A stretch of 64,000 nucleotides of DNA from Thiomicrospira sp. ALE5 (GCF_900112445.1 NZ_FOYY01000003.1:1313960-1377959); one strand, 5' to 3'; positions 10,761 to 20,743 are shown, counted from the stretch's first letter. Translations and numbers: made by a program. The notes: generated by a model from the letters alone, not told the origin.

Positions 10761-11324
10761 CTAGTCATAATAACAAGTTAAGTTTTTAACATTCTGACGA
10801 GAAGAAGTAGGTATCGCCTTGGGATAACCGATATAAAGCGCGGCAATTAAGCTTGTCTTTGCTAAATCGATTCCCAATAAATTTGCGGTTTCAGCCGCAG
10901 TTAAAATTGGACCCGTACTCCATTGCACACCTAATTCGAGTTCCCAAGCAACAAGTTGAAAATTTTGTATGGCACATGCACAAGCCGCATAGTCTTCTTT
11001 TGATATAACAGGATCTGAGTCTAGAACCTGACCAACAAAAATAACTTGTGGAATAGCCATAAATTTTTTAACTGCATGATCATACAAAACTTGGTAATTG
11101 CTTAGGCCAGTATTGGCGCGTTTTTTTGCACGTAAATTTGCATATATGCTGGCTAATTTTTGATGAGTTTTTGGGCCAATGACATAAAAACGCCATGGTT
11201 CAGTTAAACGATGATTTGGCGCCCAAATTGCGGCTTCTAAACATTGCTTTAACACATTAGTTGGAACAGATTGAGGTTGAAATTGAAAAATACTTCTACG
11301 TTTTTTTATGCATGAAATAAGCAT
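10761..11324 (-). CDS. Nitroreductase-family FMN oxidoreductase
   Basis: The 187-residue protein fits the nitroreductase fold family, which uses FMN and NAD(P)H to reduce quinones, nitroaromatics or similar acceptors. Signs are the N-terminal RRSIFQFQPQSVP, the APNHRLTEPWRFYVI block and a C-terminal ALYIGYPKA segment. It is a small member similar to YdjA-type nitroreductases. It sits divergent from the OxyR-like regulator with a 256-bp AT-rich gap, so it could be a target of that regulator. The physiological substrate is not evident. Confidence 0.85.
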   Translation of the reverse strand: MLISCIKKRRSIFQFQPQSVPTNVLKQCLEAAIWAPNHRLTEPWRFYVIGPKTHQKLASIYANLRAKKRANTGLSNYQVLYDHAVKKFMAIPQVIFVGQVLDSDPVISKEDYAACACAIQNFQLVAWELELGVQWSTGPILTAAETANLLGIDLAKTSLIAALYIGYPKAIPTSSRQNVKNLTCYYD

Positions 11325-11419
11325 TTAAACCTCAAAATTAAGTTGGTAATAAGTTGTGGACTAGTGTGAATAATTTGCAACTATTATATAGAGTTGAAAA
11401 TTGTTCACAATCCATACAC

Positions 11420-11445
11420 ATGATGTTCTTAGAGTAAAACATCAT
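11420..11445. promoter_or_regulatory. Inverted repeat between nitroreductase and oxyR-like gene
   Basis: ATGATGTT at 11420-11427 and AACATCAT at 11438-11445 form a perfect 8-bp inverted repeat with a 10-base spacer, followed by five T. It lies in a 256-bp AT-rich divergent region (11325-11580). It may be an operator for the OxyR-like protein or a hairpin. No transcript reading rightwards into it is evident, so a terminator role is less likely. The rest of the gap shows only AT-rich sequence with runs such as ATATATAAAATATATAAA just before the oxyR-like start. Confidence 0.4.
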
Positions 11446-11580
11446 TTTTCCATACAACTAGCCACAAGATAAGTTACTGATTACTATCAATTTTTGTAAG
11501 TTATACAGTTTATTGTAATGCACCAACAAAAACAAAAATAAACAAATATATAAAATATATAAACCTATAGGGATAACTTT

Positions 11581-12483
11581 ATGACCCTCAACGAACTCAA
11601 ATACATACTTGCAGTTGCTAAAGAACGTCATTTTAGAAAAGCAGCTGAATTGTGTTTTGTAAGCCAACCTACACTCAGTATTGCAATCAAAAAAGTCGAA
11701 GAAGAATTAGGCGTAACTATCTTTGAACGACAGAAAAATGATATTTTGATTACACCCATAGGAAACGAAATTGTTAAGTTAGCCGAAGAAATAACAAAAA
11801 AAACAAATACCATCAAAGAACTCGCAAAAAGACATCAAAATAATGACATCACAGAAATAAAGTTAGGTGCCATTTTTACTATCGCGCCTTACATCATTCC
11901 AAATTTAATTACAGAATTTCAACAAACTAAACCTGATATTCAATTTATCATCCAAGAAAATTACACAGAAGATCTGATCAAAAAACTACATGATGGCGAA
12001 CTAGATTTTGTTATCCTTTCATCACCTTTTGACGAACCTGGTATTGAAACGCAATTTCTCTACCAAGAACCCTTTGTTATTGCTTTATCAAATAAAAATA
12101 AATTGTGTCAAAAGGATCACCTAACTCTTGAAGACCTTAGCAATCAAAAATTATTGCTATTAGGTGAAAAACATTGTTTTAGAAATCAAGTACTTGATTG
12201 TCTATCTAAAAATCATATTGAACATCACTTACAAAGAACCTTAGAAAGTAGTTCAATCGAAACGATTCGTTTGATGGTTGCATCTAACGCTGGTGTGAGT
12301 ATTTTGCCATGCACATCTGTTACAAACTATGACAACAATCTGCTTACCATTAGAAAATTTTCAGATCAAATACCCTACAGAAACGTTATTCTTGCTTGGC
12401 GAAAAAGTTATACTCATCAAAAAGCTATTGACTGTATGTTAGAAACATTACAGAAAATAAAACTTACTTGTACAGCAAAGTAG
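11581..12483 (+). CDS. oxyR: OxyR-like LysR-family peroxide regulator
   Basis: The 300-residue regulator has an N-terminal winged helix (LNELKYILAVAKERHFRKAAELCFVSQPTLSIAIKKVEEELG, read here in parts) and a LysR substrate domain. Two cysteines in GEKHCFRNQVLDC correspond to the peroxide-sensing pair of OxyR (E. coli C199 and C208). Here they are 8 residues apart, whereas in E. coli they are 9 apart. In OxyR, disulfide formation between them turns on antioxidant genes. The gene is visibly AT-richer than its neighbours. Its 3' end overlaps the earliest possible start of mlaA. If the cysteine spacing prevents normal switching, this could be an OxyR paralogue with altered redox response. Confidence 0.82.
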   Translation: MTLNELKYILAVAKERHFRKAAELCFVSQPTLSIAIKKVEEELGVTIFERQKNDILITPIGNEIVKLAEEITKKTNTIKELAKRHQNNDITEIKLGAIFTIAPYIIPNLITEFQQTKPDIQFIIQENYTEDLIKKLHDGELDFVILSSPFDEPGIETQFLYQEPFVIALSNKNKLCQKDHLTLEDLSNQKLLLLGEKHCFRNQVLDCLSKNHIEHHLQRTLESSSIETIRLMVASNAGVSILPCTSVTNYDNNLLTIRKFSDQIPYRNVILAWRKSYTHQKAIDCMLETLQKIKLTCTAK

Positions 12484-12488
12484 TCAGT

Positions 12489-13298
12489 ATGAAAGTATCA
12501 AAAATTTTAATCATAACAATTAGCCTTCTGCTTGCTAGTTTTCAAATCAAAGCCAACGAAGGAACAGTAGTTGATTTACTTCACTTCATAGAAAAACAAA
12601 ATGCTGTTATTTCATCAGATACTTCAGAAACTCAATATAGCAATCTAAACCCTCATGATCCTTACGAAAATTTTAATCGTCGTATGTTTAGATTTAATCT
12701 TGGGTTTCACCAATACGTAGGTGAACCCGTTGGTACAACCTATAAACGTATTACACCTCAACCCATCCGCACAGGCATACGGAATTTCTTTACTAACCTT
12801 CGCATGCCAATCAACATGGTAAATAACGCATTACAAGGCAATGCCGAAGGCACTATGAATGACATCATGCGGTTTTCTGTCAATACGGTATTTGGTTTTG
12901 GTGGTCTATTAGACATAGCTACACCTGCTGGGCTAGCTTATGAACCAAAAGATTTTGGACAAACTCTTTATGTTTGGAATATAGGTAAGGACGCAAATTT
13001 TTTGGTATTGCCCTTTTTAGGTGCCAGTTCTACTCGAGACCTAGCCGGTTTGAGCGTTGATTATGTTGTTGATCCTGGTTATCGCTATTTTTTAAACACC
13101 ACTGCTGATGAACATCTTCAATTAACCTTAATTAACCAATTTGATCGTTATGTTGACATCATTGATTTTGTAGAACCCTTATTAACCATGGATGAACCTT
13201 ATATATTCTTTCGCGAAGCCAGCATCCAAATGCGCAAAAATCGACTTTATAATGGCAACCCGCCACTTGACCCACTAGATGACTTTGACTTTGATTAA
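12489..13298 (+). CDS. mlaA: MlaA/VacJ-family outer-membrane lipid asymmetry protein
   Basis: MlaA removes misplaced phospholipids from the outer leaflet of the outer membrane together with OmpC/OmpF and the MlaBCDEF transporter. The family core is clear: [50 protein letters not shown] and the [12 protein letters not shown] segment. I start it at ATG 12489 ([22 protein letters not shown]), which begins a typical signal peptide; an ATG seven codons upstream lies inside the end of the oxyR-like gene. There is no lipobox cysteine after the signal peptide, unlike E. coli MlaA. The 3' end overlaps mnmE by 20 bp. Confidence 0.9.
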   Translation: MKVSKILIITISLLLASFQIKANEGTVVDLLHFIEKQNAVISSDTSETQYSNLNPHDPYENFNRRMFRFNLGFHQYVGEPVGTTYKRITPQPIRTGIRNFFTNLRMPINMVNNALQGNAEGTMNDIMRFSVNTVFGFGGLLDIATPAGLAYEPKDFGQTLYVWNIGKDANFLVLPFLGASSTRDLAGLSVDYVVDPGYRYFLNTTADEHLQLTLINQFDRYVDIIDFVEPLLTMDEPYIFFREASIQMRKNRLYNGNPPLDPLDDFDFD

Positions 13299-14652
13299 TC
13301 TTACATCAACCCAAAAAGAAACGATTGTCGCCTTAGCAACACCACCTGGACGCGGTGGTGTTGGCATAATTCGTATTTCTGGTCCTGCTAGTGATGATAT
13401 TTGTCAAAAGATACTTCATTGCCTACCTGAAATAAGAAAAGCACACTACGGGCCCTTCTATGGACAACAGGGTGATATTCTTGATCAGGGTATCGCAATA
13501 AGATTTAAAGCCCCCCATTCCTTTACCGGTGAAGATGTACTCGAACTTCAAGGCCATGGTGGCCCGATTATTATGCAATGGTTAATCGAAGAAGTGGTTG
13601 CATCAGGTGCAAGACTTGCAAAACCAGGTGAGTTTTCACAACAAGCTTTTTTAAACGATAAACTTGATTTAACCCAAGCTGAAGCCATTGCTGATTTAAT
13701 TTCTGCAACATCGGCTCAAGCTGCTAAAAGTGCTTTACGATCATTGCAAGGTGATTTCTCTCAAACCATTAACCAACTTGTAGAACAACTGATAACATTA
13801 AGATTGTATGTTGAAGCAGCGATAGATTTCCCTGAAGAAGAAATTGATTTTTTATCAGATGGACATATTCAACATCAACTTAACCAAGTTAAAACACAAT
13901 TAGAAAAAGTCGTCACTCAGGCTCAACAAGGGGCATTACTAAGAGAAGGTATGTCTGTGGTCATACTAGGCCAACCAAATGCAGGCAAATCAAGTTTACT
14001 TAATGCCTTATCTGGAGAAGAAACTGCAATTGTTACTGATATTGCTGGCACAACTCGAGATATAGTCAAAGCGGAAATTCATCTTGACGGTATGCCATTG
14101 CATATACTGGATACAGCCGGATTACGAGATACAAAAGATGCTGTTGAACAGATTGGTATAACACGGGCATGGCAAGCTATAGAACATGCAGATCATGTAT
14201 TGGTTATGGTTCAAGCAGGTCAAAAAATTGACCAAAATGATCAAGCAATTATCGACAAGCTTCCAAAAAATCTGTCCGTTACTCTAATCAAAAACAAGAT
14301 AGATTTAACTAACGAACAACCCAGCGTTACTAAACTTTCTCAGGGTTATGAAATTGCGTTATCTGCAAAACATAAGCAAGGTATTGATATATTAACCCAT
14401 CATTTAAAGAATATTATGGGTTTTAAACAAACTAATGAAGGTGTTTTTTTAGCGCGTAAACGTCATCTACTCGCCTTAGAACAAGCAAATAATCACCTAG
14501 ATTTTGCGAAAACACAACTGGACCTTGCCGCTGGAGAATTACTTGCAGAAGAATTGCGACTAGCACAAGAACACTTGAGTGAAATTACCGGTCGGTTTAC
14601 CTCGGATGATCTACTAGGCAGAATTTTTAGTTCGTTTTGTATAGGTAAATGA
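13279..14652 (+). CDS. mnmE: tRNA modification GTPase MnmE
   Basis: MnmE with MnmG installs the cmnm5 or nm5 group on the wobble uridine of several tRNAs. The 457-residue protein shows the N-terminal folate-binding domain ([21 protein letters not shown], in parts), a central G domain with [19 protein letters not shown] and NKID, and the obligatory C-terminal FCIGK. Its ATG lies inside the end of mlaA. In many gammaproteobacteria mnmE sits at the origin after yidC; here it is about 23 kb away from dnaA and in another neighbourhood. Confidence 0.97.
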   Translation: MTLTLINLTSTQKETIVALATPPGRGGVGIIRISGPASDDICQKILHCLPEIRKAHYGPFYGQQGDILDQGIAIRFKAPHSFTGEDVLELQGHGGPIIMQWLIEEVVASGARLAKPGEFSQQAFLNDKLDLTQAEAIADLISATSAQAAKSALRSLQGDFSQTINQLVEQLITLRLYVEAAIDFPEEEIDFLSDGHIQHQLNQVKTQLEKVVTQAQQGALLREGMSVVILGQPNAGKSSLLNALSGEETAIVTDIAGTTRDIVKAEIHLDGMPLHILDTAGLRDTKDAVEQIGITRAWQAIEHADHVLVMVQAGQKIDQNDQAIIDKLPKNLSVTLIKNKIDLTNEQPSVTKLSQGYEIALSAKHKQGIDILTHHLKNIMGFKQTNEGVFLARKRHLLALEQANNHLDFAKTQLDLAAGELLAEELRLAQEHLSEITGRFTSDDLLGRIFSSFCIGK

Positions 14653-14667
14653 TTTATAGTATCGACT

Positions 14668-16629
14668 ATGAAGTTGATTAACGCATTACAAACTATTTCA
14701 GTTGGGTGTAAACCTGTCTTTTTTCCTGCTGTTGGCTTACTGCTTACTCTGTTAACCTTAACCCTATTAGTGCCAGAAAATATGGCGCAATTTTTTACAG
14801 CAAGTCTGGCAGCGGCAACGCAAAACTTTGGCTGGGTATTTATTTTAGCCGTCGCCTTTTTTCTAATTGGTCTGCTAGTCATTGCATTTTCATCATGGGG
14901 TCAAATACCTCTTGGACCCGATCAAACCGCTGCTAAATATCCTTTTTGGATCTGGTTAGCAATGATCTTTTCAGCTGGTTACGGCATAGCCTTGTTGTTT
15001 TTTGGGGTAGCAGAACCGGTTATGCACTATTTAAACCCACCCTATTCCGATACTTCAGCTGACCAACTTGCTCAGCAGTCAATGCAAATTGCTTATTTTC
15101 ATTGGGGTTTTCATATTTGGGCTATTTATGGTTTAGTTGGATTAAGCTTGGCTTATTTTAGTTACCGTCACAAGCTTCCTTTAGCATTACGGTCTTGCCT
15201 TTATCCATTAATAGGCCAACGTATCAACGGACCCATTGGGCATGGTGTTGATGTTATTGCTATCCTAGCAACGACGCTTGGCTTAGCTACGACCCTAGGA
15301 CTATCCGTTAGCCAAATTAATGCCGGTCTCAATAGTATTTGGCCGAGTATCCCGCTTGCAACAGGCGTTCAAATTAGTGTTATTTTAATTTTAACGTTAT
15401 TTGCAATGTTATCTGTCGCAGTGGGTTTAGACAAGGGTATCAAGCGTTTATCAATTATTAATATGAGTCTCGCTGTATTTTTGTTAACTGTTGTAGCTTT
15501 AGCTGGCCCTACCTTAATTATCTTAGAAAGATTTATTGAAAACACAGGGCTTTATCTTAGCGGTTTAGTTGCTAGAACCTTTAATTTACAGGCTTACACC
15601 AGTTCAGATTGGTTGGGTAATTGGACCTTGTTTATTTTTGCTTGGACTATAGCTTGGGCACCTTTTGTAGGTTTATTTATAGCTAAAATCAGTCAAGGAC
15701 GCACTTTAAGAGAGTTTGTTTTTGGTGTATTGCTAGTGCCGGTTAGTTTTACTTTTTTATGGTTTTCAGTCTTTGGTGATACGGCCCTATTTTTGATCGG
15801 TGATCATGGTTCTCAAGTGCTGGTCGATCAAGTACAACAAGATTATAGTCTTGCCTTATTTGCTTTATTTAGTGAATTACAATTGGGCATTTGGATTTCT
15901 ATCCTTGCCATGTTGTTGATTATGACATTCTTTATAACATCAGCAGATTCGGGTGCATTAGTCTTAGCCAGTTTATCAAGTGGCGGTGATGCTGAAACAC
16001 CATTGTGGCAGCGACTATTTTGGGCAGGCCTGCTTGGAGCAATAGCTTCTGGCTTATTATTAGCTGGTGGACTCGGTGCTTTACAAACAGCATCCATTTT
16101 AAGTGCGGTGCCATTTACAATAATCATGTTATTGATGTTAGTCGCCTTATTTAAAGCTTTACAGGCGGAACAGCAGCGACGAGATATGCTTCATGTAGCG
16201 TCCCCCCATGCTGACATGCTATCTTGGCAAGCTAGGTTAAAGGCGCTTAAGAAACCGACCACAAAAAAACAATTAGATTATTTCTTTGAACAAACTCTTA
16301 CACCAACTTTTTACAATATTGCTAAGACTATGAAACAGCAAAATTGGGATGTTGAATTGATAGAGGATCAACAGCAGGGTCAGCTTGAACTAAGAATTGA
16401 ATTTGATAATAATAGCCAACCACCATTTATATATGGTGTTACTAAACGTTTAGTAGCAGATCAAGGTATGGATGCTTATCACGCTGATGTATTTTTAAAC
16501 TCTGGTCCACAGGCAATCGACCTTTATGGTTGGGATCAAGAAGCCATTGCAGATGATCTAGTCAAACACTTTGAGGCTTATCTTGCGTTCCAGCAACAAT
16601 CAACTATAAATTTGCCTTGGCAAAGTTAA
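14668..16629 (+). CDS. BCCT-family betaine/choline/carnitine transporter
   Basis: The 653-residue transporter has about 12 membrane segments and the BCCT signature region: GFHIWAIYGLVGL and the tryptophan-rich WTLFIFAWTIAWAPFVGLFIAKIS. After the last helix near residue 500 there is a cytoplasmic tail of about 150 residues, as in BetT-type members where such tails sense osmotic conditions. It probably takes up glycine betaine or choline driven by sodium or protons and would serve salt tolerance. It begins 15 bp after mnmE and is followed 30 bp later by tsaC. Confidence 0.92.
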   Translation: MKLINALQTISVGCKPVFFPAVGLLLTLLTLTLLVPENMAQFFTASLAAATQNFGWVFILAVAFFLIGLLVIAFSSWGQIPLGPDQTAAKYPFWIWLAMIFSAGYGIALLFFGVAEPVMHYLNPPYSDTSADQLAQQSMQIAYFHWGFHIWAIYGLVGLSLAYFSYRHKLPLALRSCLYPLIGQRINGPIGHGVDVIAILATTLGLATTLGLSVSQINAGLNSIWPSIPLATGVQISVILILTLFAMLSVAVGLDKGIKRLSIINMSLAVFLLTVVALAGPTLIILERFIENTGLYLSGLVARTFNLQAYTSSDWLGNWTLFIFAWTIAWAPFVGLFIAKISQGRTLREFVFGVLLVPVSFTFLWFSVFGDTALFLIGDHGSQVLVDQVQQDYSLALFALFSELQLGIWISILAMLLIMTFFITSADSGALVLASLSSGGDAETPLWQRLFWAGLLGAIASGLLLAGGLGALQTASILSAVPFTIIMLLMLVALFKALQAEQQRRDMLHVASPHADMLSWQARLKALKKPTTKKQLDYFFEQTLTPTFYNIAKTMKQQNWDVELIEDQQQGQLELRIEFDNNSQPPFIYGVTKRLVADQGMDAYHADVFLNSGPQAIDLYGWDQEAIADDLVKHFEAYLAFQQQSTINLPWQS

Positions 16630-16659
16630 CGTAAAATTAAGTTTTAGAAGGACTATAAA

Positions 16660-17181
16660 TTGTCTGCTTCAGTATTTGCTTATCCAACCGAAGCTGTTTA
16701 TGGCTTAGGTTGTGATCCCTTGGATCAGACTGCTGTCTATCAAATACTTAAACTTAAACAACGTCCAGTTGAAAAAGGTTTAATTCTTGTCGCTGCAGAT
16801 ATTAATGCTTTGGCAAAATTTGCTGATGTACTTAATCCGCAATGGTTTGACAGGTTGCAGCAGGCCTGGTCAGATACCCAACGTGCAGTAACTTGGGTTG
16901 TTCCTAAAACTCAGGCCTGTCCTGATTGGATTAGTGGTCAGCATAATAGTGTGGCTGTGCGGGTGTCGCATCATCCATTAGTTAAGCAACTTGCGCAAAC
17001 CATGCCTGATAGCGTGATGGTATCCACCTCAGCGAATCCAGCTAGTTTGGAGCCGGCACGTTCAGCTGCAGAAGTTAAACATTATTTTGGTGAAGCGTTA
17101 TATTGTGTTGAAGGCGAATTAGGTGGTTTAGCTCAGCCCTCTGAAATTTGGGATGCACAAACTTTTACGCGTATACGTTAA
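16660..17181 (+). CDS. tsaC: Threonylcarbamoyl-AMP synthase
   Basis: TsaC (YrdC/RimN) makes threonylcarbamoyl-AMP for the universal t6A37 tRNA modification. The 173-residue protein is a minimal YrdC domain with YPTEAVYGLGCDP near the N-terminus, KLKQRP, a SVAVRVSHHP segment and STSANPASLEPARS. I keep the TTG start at 16660 because AAGGA lies 7 bases upstream and the protein then begins exactly like family members. It lacks the extra Sua5 domain. Confidence 0.93.
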   Translation: MSASVFAYPTEAVYGLGCDPLDQTAVYQILKLKQRPVEKGLILVAADINALAKFADVLNPQWFDRLQQAWSDTQRAVTWVVPKTQACPDWISGQHNSVAVRVSHHPLVKQLAQTMPDSVMVSTSANPASLEPARSAAEVKHYFGEALYCVEGELGGLAQPSEIWDAQTFTRIR

Positions 17182-17190
17182 TTTAACTTT

Positions 17191-18819
17191 TTAAGCAAAG
17201 GGTTCAGGATTTTTAGTACGACTTGACTGGTAATGCTTGTTAATAATGGCAACACCTAACAATGCAATTAATCCAAGTCCTAATAGCATAAGCGCGGGTA
17301 ACGCAGCTTGTTCATAAAGGCCTTCACTGCTTAGTTCATAAACCCTTATTGCCAAAGTATCCCAGCCATAGGGTCGGAGTAAATAGGTTGCAGGCAATTC
17401 TTTCATTACATCAACGGCAACCATAAAAGCAGCCACAATTAAGCCAGGCTTTAATATGGGTAGATAGATTCGGCCTATTAGCTGTTGTTGATTTGCACCT
17501 AAACTTCGTGCCGCTTCAACCATTGAAGGGGTGATGGTATCAAAATGGCTTTCAATCGGTCCATAAGCAACGGCCAGAAAACGTACCGTATAAGCAAGTA
17601 ATAAGGCTAAAACGCCACTACTTAACCAAATCCCATATCCTGGGGCAATTTTTTCACCCATTTCTATAATCAATAACATAATGCCAACGGCTAATACTGA
17701 ACCAGGTAAAGCATAGCCAAGATTAGCAAATCTTAGTCCAGCTCTGCTAATTAGTGATAGGCGAGTATGGCGTTTGACAGCATTTAATATAATAGCGAGT
17801 GAGACAGTCAGTAATGCGGCGATACCTGCTAGGGTAAAGGTATTACTCATCCAACCGAAATAACGATTATCCCATTCTAGGCTATACGCTTGCCAGGCCC
17901 AAATAACGAGCTGAACTAAAGGTAGTACAAAAGCAAGGAAAACTACTAGGCTAATCGCGGCAGTGACAGACCAAGCGACGATACCCTTTAATTTATAGGG
18001 TCGATAGGTGATGCGATGTCTAGAGTCATAACGCGCACGACCACGACTGAAACGTTCAATAAATATGAGCAAAACCGCAATCACCAATAAGAGTGTTGAT
18101 AGTTGTGCGGCTACTTGTAATGATCGAAAGTCTTCCCATACGCTAAAAATAGCACTGGTGAGTGTTGCATAATTATATAAAGTGACTGTACCAAAATCGG
18201 CTAATGTTTCCATCAATGCTAGCATAGCACCAGCCGCTATAGCAGGCCTGGCAAGTGGTAAACTTACCTTCCAAAATACTTGCCAGGCGTTCATTCCCAT
18301 TAAGCGAGCACTTTCTATTAGGGCACTATTTTGCGCGTAAAAGGCGGTGCGCGCTAACATATAAACATAGGGATAGAGAACTAAAGTCATGACAATAACT
18401 AGAGTAAGACCATAGGCACGAATATCTAATCCAGCCCAACCCAATGTGTCGCGTAACCAGGTTTGAACCGGTCCCGGGAAATCGAAGACACCCAGATATA
18501 TGAAGCCAATTACATAGGCAGGCAGGGCAAATGGCAGGAAGAGTAGCCATTCAAGTAGTTTGCGACCAGGAAACTCGCAAAGTGAAACAGTCCAAGCGAG
18601 GGCAACACCGAGAAGGGTTACGCCTATTGCTACTCCAAATAGTAATAATAGTGTATTGCTAATGATGCCACTGAGTCGTGTCTGATAGAGATGGAGCCAA
18701 ATATCAGAACTGGGTTCGAACCAACTGGCCAAGATTCGCAACAAGGGCAAACTGATAATTAATATCAGCGCCCAAAAAGCGATTTGCCATGGCGATAATC
18801 GTATGAAACTTAGTTTCAC
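17191..18819 (-). CDS. fbpB: Ferric iron ABC transporter permease
   Basis: The 542-residue protein contains two fused permease domains with about 12 helices, each carrying an EAA-like loop (ESARLMGMNAWQVFWKVSLP and EAARSLGANQQQLIGRIYLP). This is the FbpB/SfuB/AfuB layout for ferric iron import. It lies 9 bp downstream of the substrate-binding lipoprotein gene on the same strand, with the ATPase gene further upstream. The 3' end converges on tsaC with a 9-bp gap. Confidence 0.92.
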   Translation of the reverse strand: MKLSFIRLSPWQIAFWALILIISLPLLRILASWFEPSSDIWLHLYQTRLSGIISNTLLLLFGVAIGVTLLGVALAWTVSLCEFPGRKLLEWLLFLPFALPAYVIGFIYLGVFDFPGPVQTWLRDTLGWAGLDIRAYGLTLVIVMTLVLYPYVYMLARTAFYAQNSALIESARLMGMNAWQVFWKVSLPLARPAIAAGAMLALMETLADFGTVTLYNYATLTSAIFSVWEDFRSLQVAAQLSTLLLVIAVLLIFIERFSRGRARYDSRHRITYRPYKLKGIVAWSVTAAISLVVFLAFVLPLVQLVIWAWQAYSLEWDNRYFGWMSNTFTLAGIAALLTVSLAIILNAVKRHTRLSLISRAGLRFANLGYALPGSVLAVGIMLLIIEMGEKIAPGYGIWLSSGVLALLLAYTVRFLAVAYGPIESHFDTITPSMVEAARSLGANQQQLIGRIYLPILKPGLIVAAFMVAVDVMKELPATYLLRPYGWDTLAIRVYELSSEGLYEQAALPALMLLGLGLIALLGVAIINKHYQSSRTKNPEPFA

Positions 18820-18828
18820 TAATTTGCC

Positions 18829-19869
18829 TTAGTCATAACCGATTCGATCAGCCAATCGAGTAGCTGTTTGTTGCTGTTGCCCTAATATATCTAAGTTGAG
18901 TTGATCTTGAATAAAGCTACCCCATGCCTGAACCTGTTGATCGATTTCTGTATTAGGTTTAGCAGGGTATTCACGATTAAGGGCACCAAAAATTTGTTGT
19001 GCTTCCTCGCTCGCTAACCATTCTATCAGTTGTCTAGCGCCATCCGGGTTCTTAGCATGCTGAGTTATCCCTGCTCCAGATACATTAACATGGGTGCCTG
19101 TTGTATTTTGATTAGCCCAAGCTAATGCTAAAGGTGTATCAAGGTTTTCGGCTTCTAAACGCCCAAAATAATAGGTATTAACTAATCCTACATCACATTG
19201 TCCGGATAAGATAGCATCCATCACGTTAGCATCCCTTGCATGTGGTCGTGCCGCTAAGTTATTAACCCAACCCTGAACAATTTGTTCGGTAGTTTGTTCG
19301 CCATGGTGAGCAATTAAACTGGCTAGTAATGATTTGGTATAGACTGAACTGGACGAGCGCAAGCATAAGCGCCCTTGCCATTTAGGATCAGCAAGGCTAG
19401 CGTAATCTGTTAACTCGGCTGGATCAATCCGGTCTTTGTGATAGACAAAGGTTCTGGCACGAATTGAGAGTCCTGTCCATAAATCATTGGGATCGCGCAA
19501 GTGAGCAGGTATGGTGTCGTTAATAAATTGACTATTGAGAGGTTGTAGTAGACCTTGGTCAGCAGCATACCAGAGATTACCTGCATCAACGGTAATTAGT
19601 ACATCAGCTGGCGTTTGACGCCCTTCTGCTCTAAGACGTTCAACAATAGCGTTAGCATTGCCGGTTTGAAATTGTACCGGAACCCCTGTTTCTTCGGTAA
19701 AGCGTTCAAATAAAGGTCTAATCAAGTGCTCAGCACGGGCACTGTAGACAACAACAGGTACATCAACAGTGACACCTGGCGTGTTATCGTCATCACGACT
19801 ACAGCCCGTTATGGTTATGAACCCAATTAAAATAGCGAGTGATTTGATGACTAACCATGGTTTTTTCAT
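18829..19869 (-). CDS. fbpA: Ferric iron ABC transporter substrate-binding lipoprotein
   Basis: The 346-residue periplasmic binding protein of the FbpA/FutA family has a signal peptide with lipobox ITGCSR, so it is membrane-anchored. Family features are VVYSARAEHLIRPLFERFTEETG near the mature start and the late YYFGRLEAEN segment, which holds the adjacent tyrosines that bind ferric iron in this family. It lies between the ATPase gene (upstream, separated by a terminator-like hairpin) and the permease gene (9 bp downstream). It should deliver Fe(III) to the permease. Confidence 0.92.
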   Translation of the reverse strand: MKKPWLVIKSLAILIGFITITGCSRDDDNTPGVTVDVPVVVYSARAEHLIRPLFERFTEETGVPVQFQTGNANAIVERLRAEGRQTPADVLITVDAGNLWYAADQGLLQPLNSQFINDTIPAHLRDPNDLWTGLSIRARTFVYHKDRIDPAELTDYASLADPKWQGRLCLRSSSSVYTKSLLASLIAHHGEQTTEQIVQGWVNNLAARPHARDANVMDAILSGQCDVGLVNTYYFGRLEAENLDTPLALAWANQNTTGTHVNVSGAGITQHAKNPDGARQLIEWLASEEAQQIFGALNREYPAKPNTEIDQQVQAWGSFIQDQLNLDILGQQQQTATRLADRIGYD

Positions 19870-19902
19870 GGGCTTTCCTTGTCAAACTAGTTTGGTTAAA
19901 TT

Positions 19903-19930
19903 AAAAAAACGCCGATAACGGCGCTTTTTT
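19903..19930. terminator. Bidirectional hairpin between fbpC-like and fbpA-like genes
   Basis: CGCCG at 19910-19914 and CGGCG at 19919-19923 form a stem with an ATAA loop, flanked by a run of seven A on the left and six T on the right. On the minus strand it lies after the ATPase gene and before the binding-protein gene. It could partly terminate the ATPase transcript and so set different levels of the transporter subunits. Confidence 0.7.
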
Positions 19931-19948
19931 GATGTTATGTTGCTTATT

Positions 19949-20611
19949 TTAAGCGGCTGTATCAATCCAAATGTTTCGATAGACATCATTTAATGCCGCG
20001 TAGCGGTCACACATAAGCTCAGCTTCCCGTTGTGTATGTGTAACCAAGATAGCAGCCGTTTTTTGTTTTTTAAGCAGTTCTCTTATTTCAACGGCAAGGT
20101 GTTCACTTAATGCTTTATCTAAGCTAGAAAAAGGTTCATCAAATAAAATTAAGCTAGGCTTAGGGGCCAAAGCACGAGCTAATGCGACACGTTGTTGTTG
20201 ACCACCGGACAGTTCGTGTGGGTAGCGATCTTCCATGCCGTCTAAACGAATTAACTCAAGCAACTCTTGAACGCGTTTTTGTCGCTCTTTTTTATTTAGT
20301 TTAGTTAAACCAAATGCAATATTGCCAGCAACGGTTAAGTGTGGAAACAGTGAATTATCTTGGAAGACCATGCCAACGCCACGCTTTTCTGGTGGCATAA
20401 AACACTGACAATCACACAAGCAGGCATTGTTAAGGCAGATTTCACCTTTGGCTAGCTCAACAAAACCTGCGATAGCACGTAGTAGTGTGCTTTTACCGCA
20501 ACCACTAGGCCCAAGAATGCCAACTATTTCACCCGCCGCAATGTCTAGATTAAATTGATCTAGAATTGGCGTCTGATTGTATACAACCTGAATATCACTT
20601 ATTTTTAGCAT
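19949..20611 (-). CDS. fbpC: Ferric iron ABC transporter ATP-binding protein, short form
   Basis: The 220-residue ATPase shows Walker A GPSGCGKST, a Q loop (VFQDNSLFPHL), the LSGGQQQRV signature, Walker B LILFDEPFSSLD and the H-loop VTHTQREAELMCDR. It lacks the C-terminal TOBE-like regulatory domain of the roughly 350-residue FbpC proteins, so it is a shortened form. It is first in the transport gene set on the minus strand, and a terminator-like hairpin separates it from the binding protein gene. An upstream gap of 132 bp before batD holds its promoter; I could not make out a convincing Fur box. Confidence 0.87.
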   Translation of the reverse strand: MLKISDIQVVYNQTPILDQFNLDIAAGEIVGILGPSGCGKSTLLRAIAGFVELAKGEICLNNACLCDCQCFMPPEKRGVGMVFQDNSLFPHLTVAGNIAFGLTKLNKKERQKRVQELLELIRLDGMEDRYPHELSGGQQQRVALARALAPKPSLILFDEPFSSLDKALSEHLAVEIRELLKKQKTAAILVTHTQREAELMCDRYAALNDVYRNIWIDTAA

Positions 20612-20743
20612 AAAATCGCCGTTAATAAAAAGTCTATGTTGCTAATTTAAGCTAAATGATAGTAACTTGCAATAGTGAAATACATTTATTTATTTTATGA
20701 CCGAATGCATTTTGGTTAAAAAAAGCTATTTTCTTATTTACTG

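Noticed and set aside
20612-20743. Possible Fur box before the ferric transporter
   Set aside because: No stretch comes close to GATAATGATAATCATTATC; the AT-rich matches are at background level.
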